Shown here one piece after another: positions 11,855-23,167 of a stretch of DNA of 64,000 bases. How positions within the stretch are numbered: position 1 is the first letter of the stretch; the number at the start of each line of letters is the position of its first letter. The stretch covers positions 698,162,806 through 698,226,805 of the forward strand of contig NC_056748.1 of NCBI RefSeq assembly GCF_019279795.1, written 5' to 3'. Position numbers and translations under genes: made by a program. The notes beneath the pieces are model-generated. The model worked only from the letters and a program-made list of their open reading frames with translations, was not told the DNA's origin and searched no databases. This DNA comes from Protopterus annectens (Eukaryota > Chordata > Ceratodontiformes > Protopteridae).

Positions 11855-12945
11855 ATGTCCAGAGGTCAGCTTCAGGTGTACTCTCCAGTTCAGCTGGTGG
11901 AATTGGGCATCCTGAGGCAATGTCACAAATGCCTCATGTATACAGACAACCGTCTCCTCTTACCTCTAGACACAAACACTTGTGAGAGATGCAAATACAC
12001 AGCCAGACTGGAGGCTAAGCGCTCTCAACCCATGACTGTAACAGATAGTCAAGAGGAGAAGAGACAACTAGCATCACATTACCAGTCACACATGGATCTA
12101 CAAAACAAGCACAGGCAAAACATACAAATAAATACATAAAAACATATTCTAAGGCACTAGGTACAAATCTGAAAAAGAAACAGTGCGCTCCAAAGCAGAC
12201 AAGCAAGCAACCTGCACCTCCAAACACAAGCCAGAAAACGCATAATTCACCTCAGCAGTGTGCCTCACAGCAGCCCCTAAGGCAAAACACCATACCCAAC
12301 ACGCTAGTAATAGGAGACTCTATAGTAAGGCACACAGATGTTCCACGCACTAGGGTGAACAAGGAGAAGGTTACTGTCAGCTGCCTGTCAGGTGCTAGGA
12401 TCCGCCACATAGCACAGGCACTTAGGTCACTCCAGAACAAGTACAAGTATGATGCTGTCATTGAACATGTTGGTGTAAATGATCTAAGACTTACCTCCCT
12501 GGACTACATGAAAAGAGACATTGAGGAGCTCTCTGATCATGTAAAGACATGCCTCTGGAGCATTTCTCCCCGGGCCTCTGCTGAAAACAGGATCTGTGGA
12601 ACCTAGTCGGACATTCTCGGTCAACAAATGTTAAATAAATAAAAAAAATTAAAAATGTAGCCCAAGCTGGTATGACCCTGACCTTGAGTAGCATACTACC
12701 TTCACCTAGAATTATACCACAATACAGAGACAAAATGATCAATTTCAACAATCGGCTAAGCTTCTGGTGTCATTCTAAGGGGATCCAGTGTCTGTCTGCC
12801 TGGGATGACATGATAGACAAGCCTCGCTGTTTCGCCAGAGATGGTTTGCACCCATCACCCCTAGGCTTTCAAATACTGGCCAAGGCTCTTGCCGTCCCCA
12901 TAGTGCCTTTTTTAGGCAAGGCTCAAAGGACAAACCAACCACCGT
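11855..12945 (+). pseudogene. CR1 copy C ORF1 (zinc finger, esterase), split by an insert
   Basis: It starts at the conserved ATG at 11855. The finger reads RQCHKC...CERC at about 11916-11990 with the same spacing as in copy B. After a frameshift the esterase half gives GDSIV (about 12320), VGVND in place of AGVND (about 12470), and DGLHPSPLG (about 12840), so serine, asparagine, aspartate and histidine are all still visible. The frame is interrupted at 12544-12654 by a short L2-like tail and closes with a TAA at about 12945. Confidence 0.8.
12544..12654 (+). mobile_element. 110-bp L2-like 3' tail inserted in CR1 ORF1
   Basis: The insert begins GGAGCATTTCTCC at 12555 after a short lead. It continues with GGGCCTCTGCTGAAAA and a GGTCAACAAATG phrase, and ends in an A-rich AAATAAATAAAA tail. 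The same series (GGAGCTTTTCTCC, GGGCCTCTACTGAAAA, GGTTAACAAATG, then AAAAT repeats) is the minus-strand 3' end of the L2-like LINE at 50633-50735. ATGTA flanks it at 12539-12543 and 12655-12659. The empty site matches other ORF1 copies. Confidence 0.85.
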
Positions 12946-12976
12946 AACCAGCACAGGTAACCAAAAACTAAGGGTA

Positions 12977-13691
12977 ATGCTACTCAACGCCAGAAGTCTC
13001 AACCTCAAAATACATGCACTCGAGGCACTCCTCAGTTTGGAGAAAATCGATGTTTGTGCAGTGACGGAAACCTGGTTCAAGGCTCCAGAGAGCACCCCAG
13101 CACTACCAGGTTATAATTCATATCATACCTTCCGGCCTCAGTTACCAGATCGTAGTACAAAGGGTGGAGGCATATCCATATTTATCAAGGATACCCACAT
13201 CTCCAGGTTAGTGGCACAGCATGATGCCCCAGAGATCATCCATGCGCAACTATCAGCAGGCAAAACCGCATTTCAAGTTGTAGCCTGTTATAGATTGCCC
13301 ACCATGTCCCAAGATGCTCACAAAGCATTCCTTGAGACATTGGAAAATATAAAGGTCCTACCCAACACCATAATTTTGGGTGATTTCAACTACCCTAGTA
13401 TAGACTGGGTGAACCACCAAAGTTCTAACTCCTATGCCCAGCGGTTCATAGAATTTATAAATTCAAGTGCTCTTGAACAACTGGTATGTTCTCCCATTAG
13501 GGGGGACAACATATTGGATTTAGTCATCACAAATATGGGCGCACATTGTACTACACCTGTTATCACTCCCTCTCTGGCCAGATCAGACCACAAACTGATA
13601 ACCCTAGACATCCTCACACCTCCACCTCCCCCAGTCAAAGAAACCATCGTAAAAAACCTTTCCAAAGCAAACTTCAAACTACTTGTGTCAG
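12977..13691 (+). pseudogene. CR1 copy C ORF2, endonuclease part
   Basis: An uninterrupted frame gives MLLNARSLNLKIHALE, CAVTETWFKAPEST, VACYRLPT, ILGDFNYPSIDW and ARSDHKLITLD, which covers the full AP-endonuclease domain. All catalytic blocks are present (Asn in LNARS, Glu in TET, Asp and Asn in GDFN, Asp and His in SDH). The frame runs on into copy D sequence after 13698, giving a meaningless C-terminus. Confidence 0.88.
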
Positions 13692-13698
13692 AAGTGGA
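13692..13698. repeat. Target-site duplication of CR1 copy D, left
   Basis: AAGTGGA here is repeated at 17850-17856, directly after the tail of copy D. Joining the two sides through one copy gives TCAGAAGTGGAAAGC, which fits the ORF2 linker in other copies. The leading A may belong to the tail, so the duplication is 6 or 7 bp. Confidence 0.85.
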
Positions 13699-13943
13699 TC
13701 TTCTGTGGATCACTAGTGATATCTGCATTGCTTACTGTACTTATTTCCTTGTTTCACTTGAAAGAAAGTTACTGTTTGTTGTTTTTGCATTTAAGTTACC
13801 TGTAACACATTGCACCTAAGTTACCTGGCACTTGCGTGCTAAAGCAATTATATAAGTCAGCACTAAAAATTAAAAGCACTACACCCTCACTCCCCACTGG
13901 CCCTTGTTTTCAATTATTAAGGAATTCCCAATATTATTCTAGC

Positions 13944-14914
13944 ATGTCCAAAGGTCAGTTGTTAATCTCCTCTCCGGTCCCGCTGGTGAATCTGGGAATC
14001 TTGAGGCAATGTTACAACTGCCTCATGTACACAGACAACCCTCTCCTCCTCCCAACAAATTCCAGCATGTGAGAGATGCAACCATATAGCCAAACTGGAG
14101 GCTAAGCTCTCTCAACTCAGTACTGGCATAACCAGTCAGGAGGAGAAGGAAACCACACTCACTACAATTCCAGTCTCACATAGACCTACCACGACAGCAA
14201 ACCAAACACATAATCACACAAAACATACTCGAGGCTCTAAATAAAGATCTGCCTAAGCAGCAGAGACCTCCAAAGCAGACACCCAAGCAACCACTACCCC
14301 AAAACAAAACACGTGCAACACATATCTCACAAAGCCAGTGTGCCGAACAGTCACAGCCCTTAAGACTAAACAACACACCTGATACACTTGTAATAGGTGA
14401 CTCTATTGTCAGGCACACTGACGTCCCGCTCACCAGGCTGAACAAGGAGAAGGTCACGGTGAACAGCCTGTCGGGCGCTAGGATCCGCCACATAACACAA
14501 GCACTCAGGTCACTCCAAGGCAAGTACAAATATGACTCAGTCATTGTCCATGCTGGTGTGAATGACCTGAGACGTACCTCCCTGGACTACATGAAAAGAG
14601 ACATAAAGGAGCTCTCTGAGCATGTAGCCCAGGCCGGTATGACCCTGACCTTGAGTAGCATCTTACCCTCATCAAGAATGATGCCACAATATGAAGACAA
14701 GATGATCAATTTCAACAATTGGCTTAAGTACTGGTGTCATTCAAAGGGGATCCAATGCCTGTCAACTTGGGATGATATGCTTGACAAGCCACGATGCTTC
14801 ACTAGGGACGGCTTGCACCTGTCACCCCTGGGCTTTCGGATATTGGCAAAGGCTCTTGCTACCCCCATAGTGCCTTTTTTAGGCAAGGCTCAAAAGACAA
14901 ACCCACCTCCATAG
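13944..14914 (+). pseudogene. CR1 copy D ORF1: zinc finger plus esterase
   Basis: The start MSKGQLLISS is at the conserved ATG. The finger (RQCYNC, then CERC reached only after a one-base shift near 14065) is broken by a small insertion. The esterase half reads openly from upstream of GDSIV (about 14398) through AGVND and DGLHLSPLG to the stop at 14912-14914, giving the normal C-terminus FLGKAQKTNPPP. Copy B differs there because of its C-run indel. Confidence 0.85.
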
Positions 14915-14943
14915 GTATCACAAGGGATAAGAAACTAAGAGTA

Positions 14944-17735
14944 ATGATACTCAATGCCAGAAGTCTAAACCTCAAGATGCACGCACTCGAAACTCTCCTT
15001 AGCATGGAGAACATCGATATCTGTGCAGTAACAGAAACCTGGTTCAGGGCTCCCGAGAGCACCCCAGCACTACCAGGTCATACCTCATACCATGCTTTTC
15101 GGCCCCAAAACTTGGACCGAACCACAAATGGAGAGGGAGTATCGATATTCATCAAAGATACCCACACCTCCAGGTTGGTGGCAAAGCATGAAGCATCAGA
15201 GATTATCCATGTGCAACTAACAGTGGGTAAAACTGCCTTCTAGTTTATAGCCTGCTACAGACCACCCTCCCAAACCCAGGAACCCCACTCGGCCTTTCTG
15301 AGAACACTGGAAAATATGAAGGTCTCTCCAAACACCATTATATTGGGTGACTTCAACTACCCAAACATAGACTGTGAGCATTACTCTAGCTCCAACACCC
15401 TAGCCCAAAGGTTCCTAGAATTTATAAACTCAAATGCTATGGAACAACTTGTTACCACTCCCACAAGAGGGGAAAACATACTGGACCTGATCATCACCAA
15501 CATGGGGACTCTATGCTCCAGACCAGAAGTGTATCCCTCACTGGTAAGATCAGACCATAAACTAATCTCACTGGATATTCGCATCCCGACTCCACCCCCT
15601 GCCCAGAAAACCACAGTGAAAAACTTCTCTAAAGCAAATTTCACACTCCTCAAAACTGAGGTGGAATCCTTCAAAGCCCCCGGGCCTGTGGAAAATACGG
15701 CCCAGACCGCAGAATCCTTTATAAACGCATTCTATGAACACCTTCAGGATTGCATGGATCATGCGATCCCAAATAAAACCAAGACCCAATCCTCCAAAGG
15801 CAGACGTCCTGTCTGGTGGACCCCAGCCATAAACAAACTATACAATAGAAGGAGGAAGCTACTAATTGATAGAGCAAAATCCCAAAAAGGGAAGGCATCA
15901 CTGATCAGTATTAGCAAAAAACTACGGGCACTCATAAAATTGTCTAAGGCCGGCTTCGAGAGAAAAATTGCACAGGACACTAAGGATAATCACAAGGCTT
16001 TCTTTAGTTATGTTAGGAACCTGGGTGGTAATTCCCAGATATGCTCAGAATTAGTCCAAAATGACAAAAATACACTGAACCCACAGACATTGCCAACATC
16101 CTAGCTGACAGGTTCAGTGCAAACTCCCCCCCCCCACCAAAAGGGCAAATATCTATCCCAGCAGAGTGCTGACCCCCTGACATCTCAGATGCTCAGGTAA
16201 GAGCCGCCCTCTCCAAAGCAAAAAACACAGCCTCAATGGGACCAGACGGTGTCCCGGGCTGCGTCCTACATGAACTCCAAGAAGAGCTAAACCCAAACAT
16301 AAAACTACTGTTCAATCTCAGCCTTACTACAGGATATGTGCCCAAAGAGTGGCGTACAGCAACAGTGGTCCCTCTCCATAAAGGTGGTGCCTCAAAGGAT
16401 CATGGAAACTATCGCCCCATAAGCCTGACTAGCTTGGTCTGCAAAGCTATGGAAAGGGTCATCATGGACCTCATAAATAAAGATATTGGGGACCTACAGA
16501 CACTGGATCCTACCCAGTTCGGCTTTGTTAAGGGCAGATCCTGCCTCTTAAACCTGGTTGATTTCTTTGAAACAGTCACCAAGGCCATTGACGAGGGGAA
16601 GGTGGTCCACACAGCCTACCTGGACCTCGCAAAAGCCTTCGATACAATACCCCACTTGGGCATTATATATAAGCTCACCAGCTTAAATATAAACCCCTAT
16701 GTCACTAGATGGGTTGCAAACTGGCTCAAGGACAGAACCCAAATGGTTAGAATTGCTGGAGCCATGTCAGACTCCAAACCAGTTACAAGTGGTGTCCCAC
16801 AAGGCTTAGTCCTGGGAACTCTCTTGTTCGGTATATATTTCTCGGAGGTACAGGCCAACATGGAAGGACTGTGGCTGACCAAGTTTGCAGATGACTGCAA
16901 ACTGGGCACCATAATCGACTCTCCAGCCGACACAAGCATCCTCCAAAAGGGCCTCATAGAAACAGACAACTGGTGCCAGAGCCATGGCCTCAAGCTAAAT
17001 GCCAAAAAGTGTATAGTCATCCCCTTTGGCAAAAACAAAGTGCCCACAAATTACCACATAGGTGGTAATCCATTAAGTACAGAAGAAGTAATTAGGGACC
17101 TGGGGACCCAAATTGATAGCAATCTCTCATTTGACAACCACGTGGCCAAAGTGGTTAGAAAAACATTTTATATAGCCCACCTAATCATGAAGGGATTCAC
17201 ATCTAGATTAGGGGAGGTCATCGTGCCTCTTTACTCATCCCTCATCAGGCCCATAATTGAGTACACTGCCCTTTTTGGGATGTACCTTACCAGACACCTG
17301 CAGCAACTGGAAAGACCCCAAAAGTACCTCACCAAGAGGATCAAAGGGCTCAAACAGATGCCATATGCTGCCCGGTTAAAGAAACTCCAGCTCTACTCAG
17401 TGGCATACCGCCTGTTCAGAGGCGATCTGTGCCTGACGTATAAAGCCATGTCCAACCCGAAATTAATGGACATGCTGCCCCTCAGAAAATCCAAATCCCA
17501 TCGAGCTACATGCTCGAGAGACTTGAACCTCAGCACTGAAATAAATAGGACATGCTGGAGGGACAGATTCATAACCCAGAGGCTCCCTTCACTCTGGAAT
17601 AAAATCCCAGTCCAGGTTAGGCAGAGTCCCTCATTGACTCTCTTCAAGAGGAATCTTGATGAGTGGATGGGAGATCATAGGTTTACCCTGGGTATCACTT
17701 CTGTGTCACTGTTAGACAGAGGCACAGTATACTAA
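14944..17735 (+). pseudogene. CR1 copy D ORF2: endonuclease and reverse transcriptase
   Basis: The start at ATG 14944 (MILNARSLNLKMHALE) follows ORF1 by 29 bases. The endonuclease blocks CAVTETW, LGDFNYPNID and RSDHKLISLD are present. The reverse transcriptase runs from MGPDGVPGCVLHE (16236) to the TAA at 17735, with LDLAKAFDTIPH, SGVPQGLVLG and FADDCK. Three lesions are visible: TAG at 15241-15243, a one-base deletion near 16064 and TGA at 16170-16172. PQGL replaces the usual PQGS. It would otherwise be about 930 residues long. Confidence 0.9.
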
Positions 17736-17849
17736 CCTCGAAAAAGGGCATAGCAAAATAAATTTAAAATGGGTGGCGAAAGCCAAACACATTCTGGCTA
17801 GGCTTATAAATGCCCTAGGGCAGATAGCCTATTATGAACCTATGAACCT
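17736..17849 (+). repeat. CR1 3' UTR and tail (copy D)
   Basis: GGGTGGCGAAAGCCA, then GGCTAGGCTTATAAATGCCC and GGCAGATAGCCTA, leads into two TATGAACC units ending at the target-site duplication. The pattern is very close to copy B. Confidence 0.85.
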
Positions 17850-20045
17850 AAGTGGAAAGCTTCACTATCCCTCTGCAGAAGGATAAAGATATCCAGGATG
17901 CAGACTCCTACACCAAGGCACTTTATAGACATCTTCAGGATTGCATGGACCGTGCTGTCCCAAATAAAACCAAGACTCCTTCCTCAAGCAAGAAGAAACC
18001 AGTCTGGTGGACCCCGTCCTTAAGCAAACTATACAATAAAAGGAGGAGACTTATACAAAAAAAGGCCAAATCTCAAGTAGAAAAATCTTCCATGATCAGC
18101 TTTAGTAAGAAATTGAGGGCCCTCATCAAGTCAACTAAAGTCTGTTTTGAAAAGAAAGTTGCCAAGGATAACCATAAGGCCTTCTATGGTTACATCAAAA
18201 ACCTAAATGGCAATGCTCAGGTCTGTTCTGAGCTAGTACAAAATGGAACAAAATACACTGACCCCACTGACATTGCCAACATCTTGGCTGACAGGTTCAG
18301 TGCAAATTTCTCCCCCCCCCCCTCACCACCTACAGGGCCTATTACTATTCCAGGGGATTGTGTAACTCCAATTATTACTGATACGTTGGTTAATAAGGCT
18401 CTATCTAAAGCTAAAAACACTGCCTATATGGGACCAGATGGTGTCCTGGGCTGTGTTATATGTGAGCTCCAAAATGAATTAACCCCACATCTGAATACCC
18501 TGTTCAGTCTCAGCCTCTCGACAGGATATGTGCCCATAGAATGGCGCACAGCAACAGTGGTTCCGCTGCACAAGGGTGGGCCTACAACCGACCCTGGGAA
18601 CTACCGACCAATAAGCCTGACCAGTCTGATCTGTAAGGCAATGGAGTGAATCATTATGGAACTCGTAAATGGAGAGATTGGGAACCTCCAAACACTTGAC
18701 CCCACACAGTTCAGCTTCGTCAAGGGCAGATCATGTCTCCTGAACCTGGTGGACTTCTTTGAGACAGTTACTCAGGCTATAGATAAGGGAAAGGAGGTAC
18801 ACACGGCTTATCTTGACCTTGCTAAAGCATTTGATACCATTCTCCATTCGGGTATTATTGATAAACTCACCAACCTGGGCATAAACCCTTACGTCACAAG
18901 GTGGATCACAAACTGGCTCTCAGACAGATCCCACAAAGTAAGAGTAGCAGGATCTATGTCCGAATCCAGACCAGTAATGAGCAGTGTGCCTCAGGGCTCT
19001 GTCCTGGAGCCCCTCCTGTTTGGCATATACTTCTCAGAAGTACAGGCAAGCACTGATGGGCTGTGGCTGACCAAGTTTGCGGACGACTGCAAACTGGGTG
19101 CTATAATAGAGTCTCTGGCTGACATGGATATCCTCCAGAAGGGCCTTAACGAGACTGATGCATGGTGTCAAAGCCATGGTCTCAAGCTAAATGCTAAAAA
19201 ATGCGTAGTAATCCCCTTTGGAAAAAAACAGAGTACCTGCGAACTACCACATAGGAGGTAACCCCCTGAAATCTGAAGTAGTAATAAGGGACCTAGGGAC
19301 CCAAGTAGATAGTCAGCTTTCCTTTGATAACCATGTTGCCAAGGTGGTTAGAAAATCCTTCTATGTGACCAATCTGATCACGAAAGGGTTTGCATCAAGA
19401 TCTAAGGATGTAGTGGTGCCCCTCTACTCTTCCCTCATCAGACCCATTATTGAGTACAATGCACCAATGGGAATGTACCTGGCTAGGCATCTCCAGCAGC
19501 TGGAGAGACCACAGAGGTACTTCACTAAGAGGATTACTGGCCTCAAACAGTTGCCCTATGCAGCATGATTGAAAAAACTAAGGCTTTTCTCTGTTGCATA
19601 CCGCCTTCTCAGAGGCGATCTCTGTCTAACATACAGACCCTTGTCCAACCCAGAACTGTTGAACACGCTCCATCTTAGCAAAACCAAATCCACTCGAGCT
19701 ACATGCTCTAGGGATATAAACCTCAGCACAACAATGAATAGAACATGCTGGAGGGATAGATCCCCTTCGCAAAGACTTCCCTTGCTATAGAACAAGGTCC
19801 CGATCTACATAAGACAGAGCCCCTCACTATCACTCTTCAAGAGGAACCTTGACGAGTGGATGGGTAACAGAAAATTCATACCAGGGATCATACCAACAGC
19901 TCTACTAGATAGGGGCCAAGGGTACTAGCTGCTAGATCAAGGGCCTAGGGAACTAACCAAAGGGGTGGTGAATACCGCACAATGTGGCTGGGCTAATATA
20001 TGCCTTCGGGCAGATAGCCCAGTGTCTACCTATCTATCTACCTAT
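17850..20045 (+). mobile_element. CR1 LINE copy C, right part
   Basis: Resumes copy C after the nested copy D. It carries the reverse transcriptase region and a 3' end in which the usual tail is changed to CTACCTATCTATCTACCTATA. After 20045 the sequence switches to minus-strand CR1 copy E. The altered tail suggests a different CR1 subfamily or slippage in the tail repeat. Confidence 0.85.
17857..19928 (+). pseudogene. CR1 copy C ORF2, reverse transcriptase part
   Basis: Continues the linker (KKPVWWTPSLSKLYNKRRRL) into RT: MGPDGVLGC, VVPLHKGGPTTDPGNYRPIS, DLAKAFDTILHSG, SSVPQGSVLEPLLFG and FADDCK. Lesions include a TGA near 18647-18649, a frameshift at about 19225-19255, a TGA at 19566-19568 and a TAG at 19788-19790. 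The thumb and C-terminus (EWMGNRKFIPG) follow, and the ORF ends with TAG at 19926-19928. Confidence 0.85.
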
Positions 20046-20099
20046 AACCTGATTTTACTCAATATATGACCCCCAAAGAGTAAGAGGATGGCATGGATT

Positions 20100-22215
20100 T
20101 GTGCCTATGCCTCGAGTATCTTACAGATTGCCCCTGTCCATAAGGGATATAGATGCCACTCCAGGTGTGAATTTGCGATTCCCCATCCATTGATCCAAAC
20201 TGCATTTGAAGAGGGCCAGGGAAGGGGTCTGCCTAATGTGAATAGGAAGCCTGTTCCAAAGAAGGGGTAATCTCTGAGACACATCTGTCTCTCCAGCATG
20301 TTTTGTTTGAGTCTCTAAGTTTTGATCCCTAGATCAGGTAACCCTTATTCTGTTTGACTTACAGATGTGTTGCAACTCCATCAGGGCTAGATTTGTGGGT
20401 GCCTTGTAGGTCAGGCATACATCACCCCTTAATAGTTGATAGGAGACAAAGTAAAGGGATAGGGCTTTCAGTCTATTCACAAAGGACATCTTGTTTACAC
20501 CCTGTATTTAATTTGTGGGAACCTCTGAGGTCACTCCAGCTGCTGTAAGTGCCTAGTCAAGTGCATGCCGCATAGTGCATTGTACTTGATTATTACATTA
20601 ATGAGGGCTGAGTACAGTTGGGCTATAATTTCCTTGGATCTGGATGCCATATCCTTACTTATAAATTGTGCCATATAGATGGATTTCCTCACCACTGTGG
20701 ACACATGACGGTTAAAGTTCAGGCTACTATCTGTCTGTGTATCTAGATCTCTCACCTCTGAGTCTACTCTTAGGGGTGCGCTATCGAGGTTGTAATTTGC
20801 AGGGGTATTTGCCTTCTCAAAGGGTATGTTAATCTATTTTTTTGCATTTAGTTTTAGGCTATGGTTCTGGCACCTATCATTTGTCTGATCTAGACCCTCC
20901 TGAAGGATATCTACATCACTGGGGGGGTTCAATGTTTGTCCCCAGCTTGCAGTCATAGGCAAATGTTGTCATCCAGAGGCCTTACACATTAGCCTTGACT
21001 TCACAGAAGTATATTCCAAACAGGAGTGGTCCCTGCACTGAACGGTGTGTCACACCACTGGTAGCTGGCCTCTTGCTGGATCTGGATTCACCTACTTTAA
21101 CTACATGTGTCCTGTCTATGAGCCAATTAACTATCCAGCTGGTGACATAGGGATTTATGCCCAGTTTTGTGAGTTTATTTATAATACCTGAGTGGGTAAT
21201 TGTGTCAAATACCTTGGCCAGGTCGAGGTAGGTAGTATGTACGTTTTTATCCTTATCCATGGCCTTAGTGACTTACTCAAAGAAATCCAACATATTCAGT
21301 AAGCATTGCCTGCCCTTGACAAAGCCGAATTGGGTCGGGTCCAGTGTTTGGAACTTTCTGGTGCCATCATTTATCAAGTCCATGGTTATTCTTTCCATGG
21401 CCTTACATATAAGACTAATCAAACGTATGGGTTTGTAATTTCCCATGTCAGTAGATGGTCCCCTTTTATGAAAAGGGATGACTGTTGCTGTGCTAAACTC
21501 TATCGGAGCAAAGCCAGTCTGGAAGCTGTGGTTAAATAGCAATCCTAATGGGACTGATAAATTCTGATTTAAGCTGTTTAAGAGGCAACCTGGTATAGCA
21601 TCAAGCCCCATTGGAGCCATGTTTTTAGCTACACAGAGCGCAGTGGCGACCTGTTGTTTGGAGATAATTGGCGGAGTGCTGGAGGTTATTTCTTGTGGTG
21701 GAACTGGGGGTGATGGGAGGTGAAATTTGAGCTGAATTTGTCAGCCATCAGATTTGCTATATCTTCTGTCTTGGGTATAGGTGATGTCATCTACAACTAA
21801 TTCTGCACATTGTTGGATGTTGCCCTTATGGTTATCCTTAGCTTTGGATGCTACTTTTACCTCAAAGTTTGCTTTCAGAGACTTGACTACTTCCCTGATT
21901 CACTTGTTTAGACTAATGAGGGACTCTTTGCTCTGTTGTGCACATCCCTTCTTACTTCTTGACAGGATATTCTTTCATTTTTGTACAACTTATTAAAACC
22001 AGGTGTCCACCAGTGTGGCTTGTTTTTGCAGTTTGACCTGGGTTTATTTCAGTTTGGTACTGCCATTTTTGTGCAGGTGTTTTTATGGTCCTACAGGGCT
22101 TTTTGTACACCTCTGCATAGGTTTCTGTGTTTTCTGCATTTGTGGAGGCTTTGAAACTAGCTATGTTGTCACTTAATAGGTGGTAATTTACCTTAGAGAA
22201 GTTCTTAAAGTTTTC
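20100..22215 (-). pseudogene. CR1 copy E ORF2 remnant, no endonuclease
   Basis: In pieces, the minus strand reads: linker region; APMGLDAIPGCLL and PFHKRGPSTDMGNYKPIRL (21273-21620); LDLAKVFDTITHSGIINKL and PLLFGIYFCEVKANV (20982-21260); RDLDTQTDSSLNFNRHVS (20531-20755); and a C-terminus near 20150-20260. The polymerase FADDCK block is damaged by indels near 20945-20985. The order and spacing follow copies B and D. Confidence 0.8.
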
Positions 22216-22259
22216 AGGGTTAGCTTATCCCAAGTAGCTTTTGTTATGTTGGAAGGTTT

Positions 22260-22795
22260 GTCTGTTATGGCAATGTCTAAAAAAGGCACTATAGGGTGGA
22301 TAATGTTTTGGCCAATATACAAAAACCTAGAGGTGACAGGTGAAGACTATCCCTGGCAAAACAGCGTGGCCTGTCAAGTATGTTCTCCCAGGCTGACAAG
22401 CACTGGCCCCCTTTGGAATGACACAAGTAGCTAAGCTAATTGTTAAAGTCAATCATTTTCTACTGGTATTGTGACATCAACCTTGGAAATGGTAGAATGC
22501 TGCTCAGTGCTAGTCTCATATTTGCATGCAACACATATTCTGAGAGCTCAGTCATGTCTCTCATCATACAGTCCAAGGAGGTATGTCTCTGGTCATTCAC
22601 GCAGACATGGACTATGACCAAGTTATACTGGTACTTAGGGGTAAGTGACCCAAGAGCTTGCATGATCTGATGAATCCTGGCCCCTGACAGGCAACTAACT
22701 GTAACATTTCCCCTTATCCAGCCTGGTAAGAGGGACATGAGTGTGTCTCCCAATGGAGTCTACTATGACCAGAATATTGGGTTGTTGAGTGCTTA
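22260..22795 (-). pseudogene. CR1 copy E ORF1, esterase part
   Basis: The 97-codon open frame (22460-22753) gives VTVSCLSGARIHQIMQALGS and VHVCVND in place of VHAGVND. The following 200 bases on the minus strand match WCHSKGIQCLS and the C-terminal IVPFLG block after frameshifts. The GDS serine block is partly disturbed (VGDTLMSLL). Confidence 0.75.
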
Positions 22796-22808
22796 ACATT
22801 ATGGACTG

Positions 22809-22942
22809 TGGGAGGGTGGCCTAATGGTTAAGGTATTTGCCTTACAAACGCAAGGTTCAGGGTTTGAGTCTCACAAGGGATAATTGGCTAGACTTAAAAT
22901 GACTCGCAAGAGCAGTTAGCTTAGTACTAACCTATGAACCTA
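22809..22942 (+). mobile_element. tRNA-derived SINE with CR1-type 3' end, copy 1
   Basis: The head resembles a tRNA: an A-box-like TGGCCTAATGGTTAAGG and a B-box-like AGGGTTTGAGTCTC about 35 bases later. The body then reads TTGGCTAGACTTAAAATGAC and GGGCAGTTAGCTTAGTACTAA and closes with CCTATGAACCTA. It interrupts ORF1 of copy E between the zinc finger and the esterase. The second copy is at 28284-28420. The 3' part is that of the CR1 family, so CR1 machinery probably moved it. Confidence 0.85.
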
Positions 22943-23167
22943 TTGGCTTGGTAGTTGAGATGCAAGAAATGTGGCTTTATGTGCTGTGATGTGAATTGTC
23001 TTGTTTATGTGCCTGTGGAGTTTATGAAGACTGGAATTGATAGGCCTTTGAGGTTTGGATAAGTTACATGCAAGCCTCCCCAGATGTGGGTCTATGTGTG
23101 TGGTCTTTTGTGGGTGGAGTGAGTGATGTGTGTGACTTACTGTTAATTTGTTTGTTGCTTTTTATGT

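Larger units (their letters stand above)
10521..13698 (+). mobile_element. CR1 LINE copy C, left part
   Basis: Holds tandem 5' units, ORF1 (from 11855) and the endonuclease half of ORF2 (from 12977). The element is interrupted after 13698 by CR1 copy D and resumes at 17850. The interruption lies within the linker between endonuclease and reverse transcriptase. The copy also carries a 110-bp foreign insert in ORF1 (12544-12654). Confidence 0.88.
13699..17849 (+). mobile_element. CR1 LINE copy D, nearly intact, nested in copy C
   Basis: This is a 4.15-kb copy with both ORFs, a 3' UTR and a TATGAACC tail, bounded by a 7-bp duplication of copy C sequence. Its short 5' UTR (13699-13943) shows no tandem units and does not resemble those of B or C, so it is either 5'-truncated or from another subfamily. 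It has the fewest lesions of any copy here: one in ORF1 and three in ORF2. Because it sits in C, it is younger than C. Confidence 0.93.
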
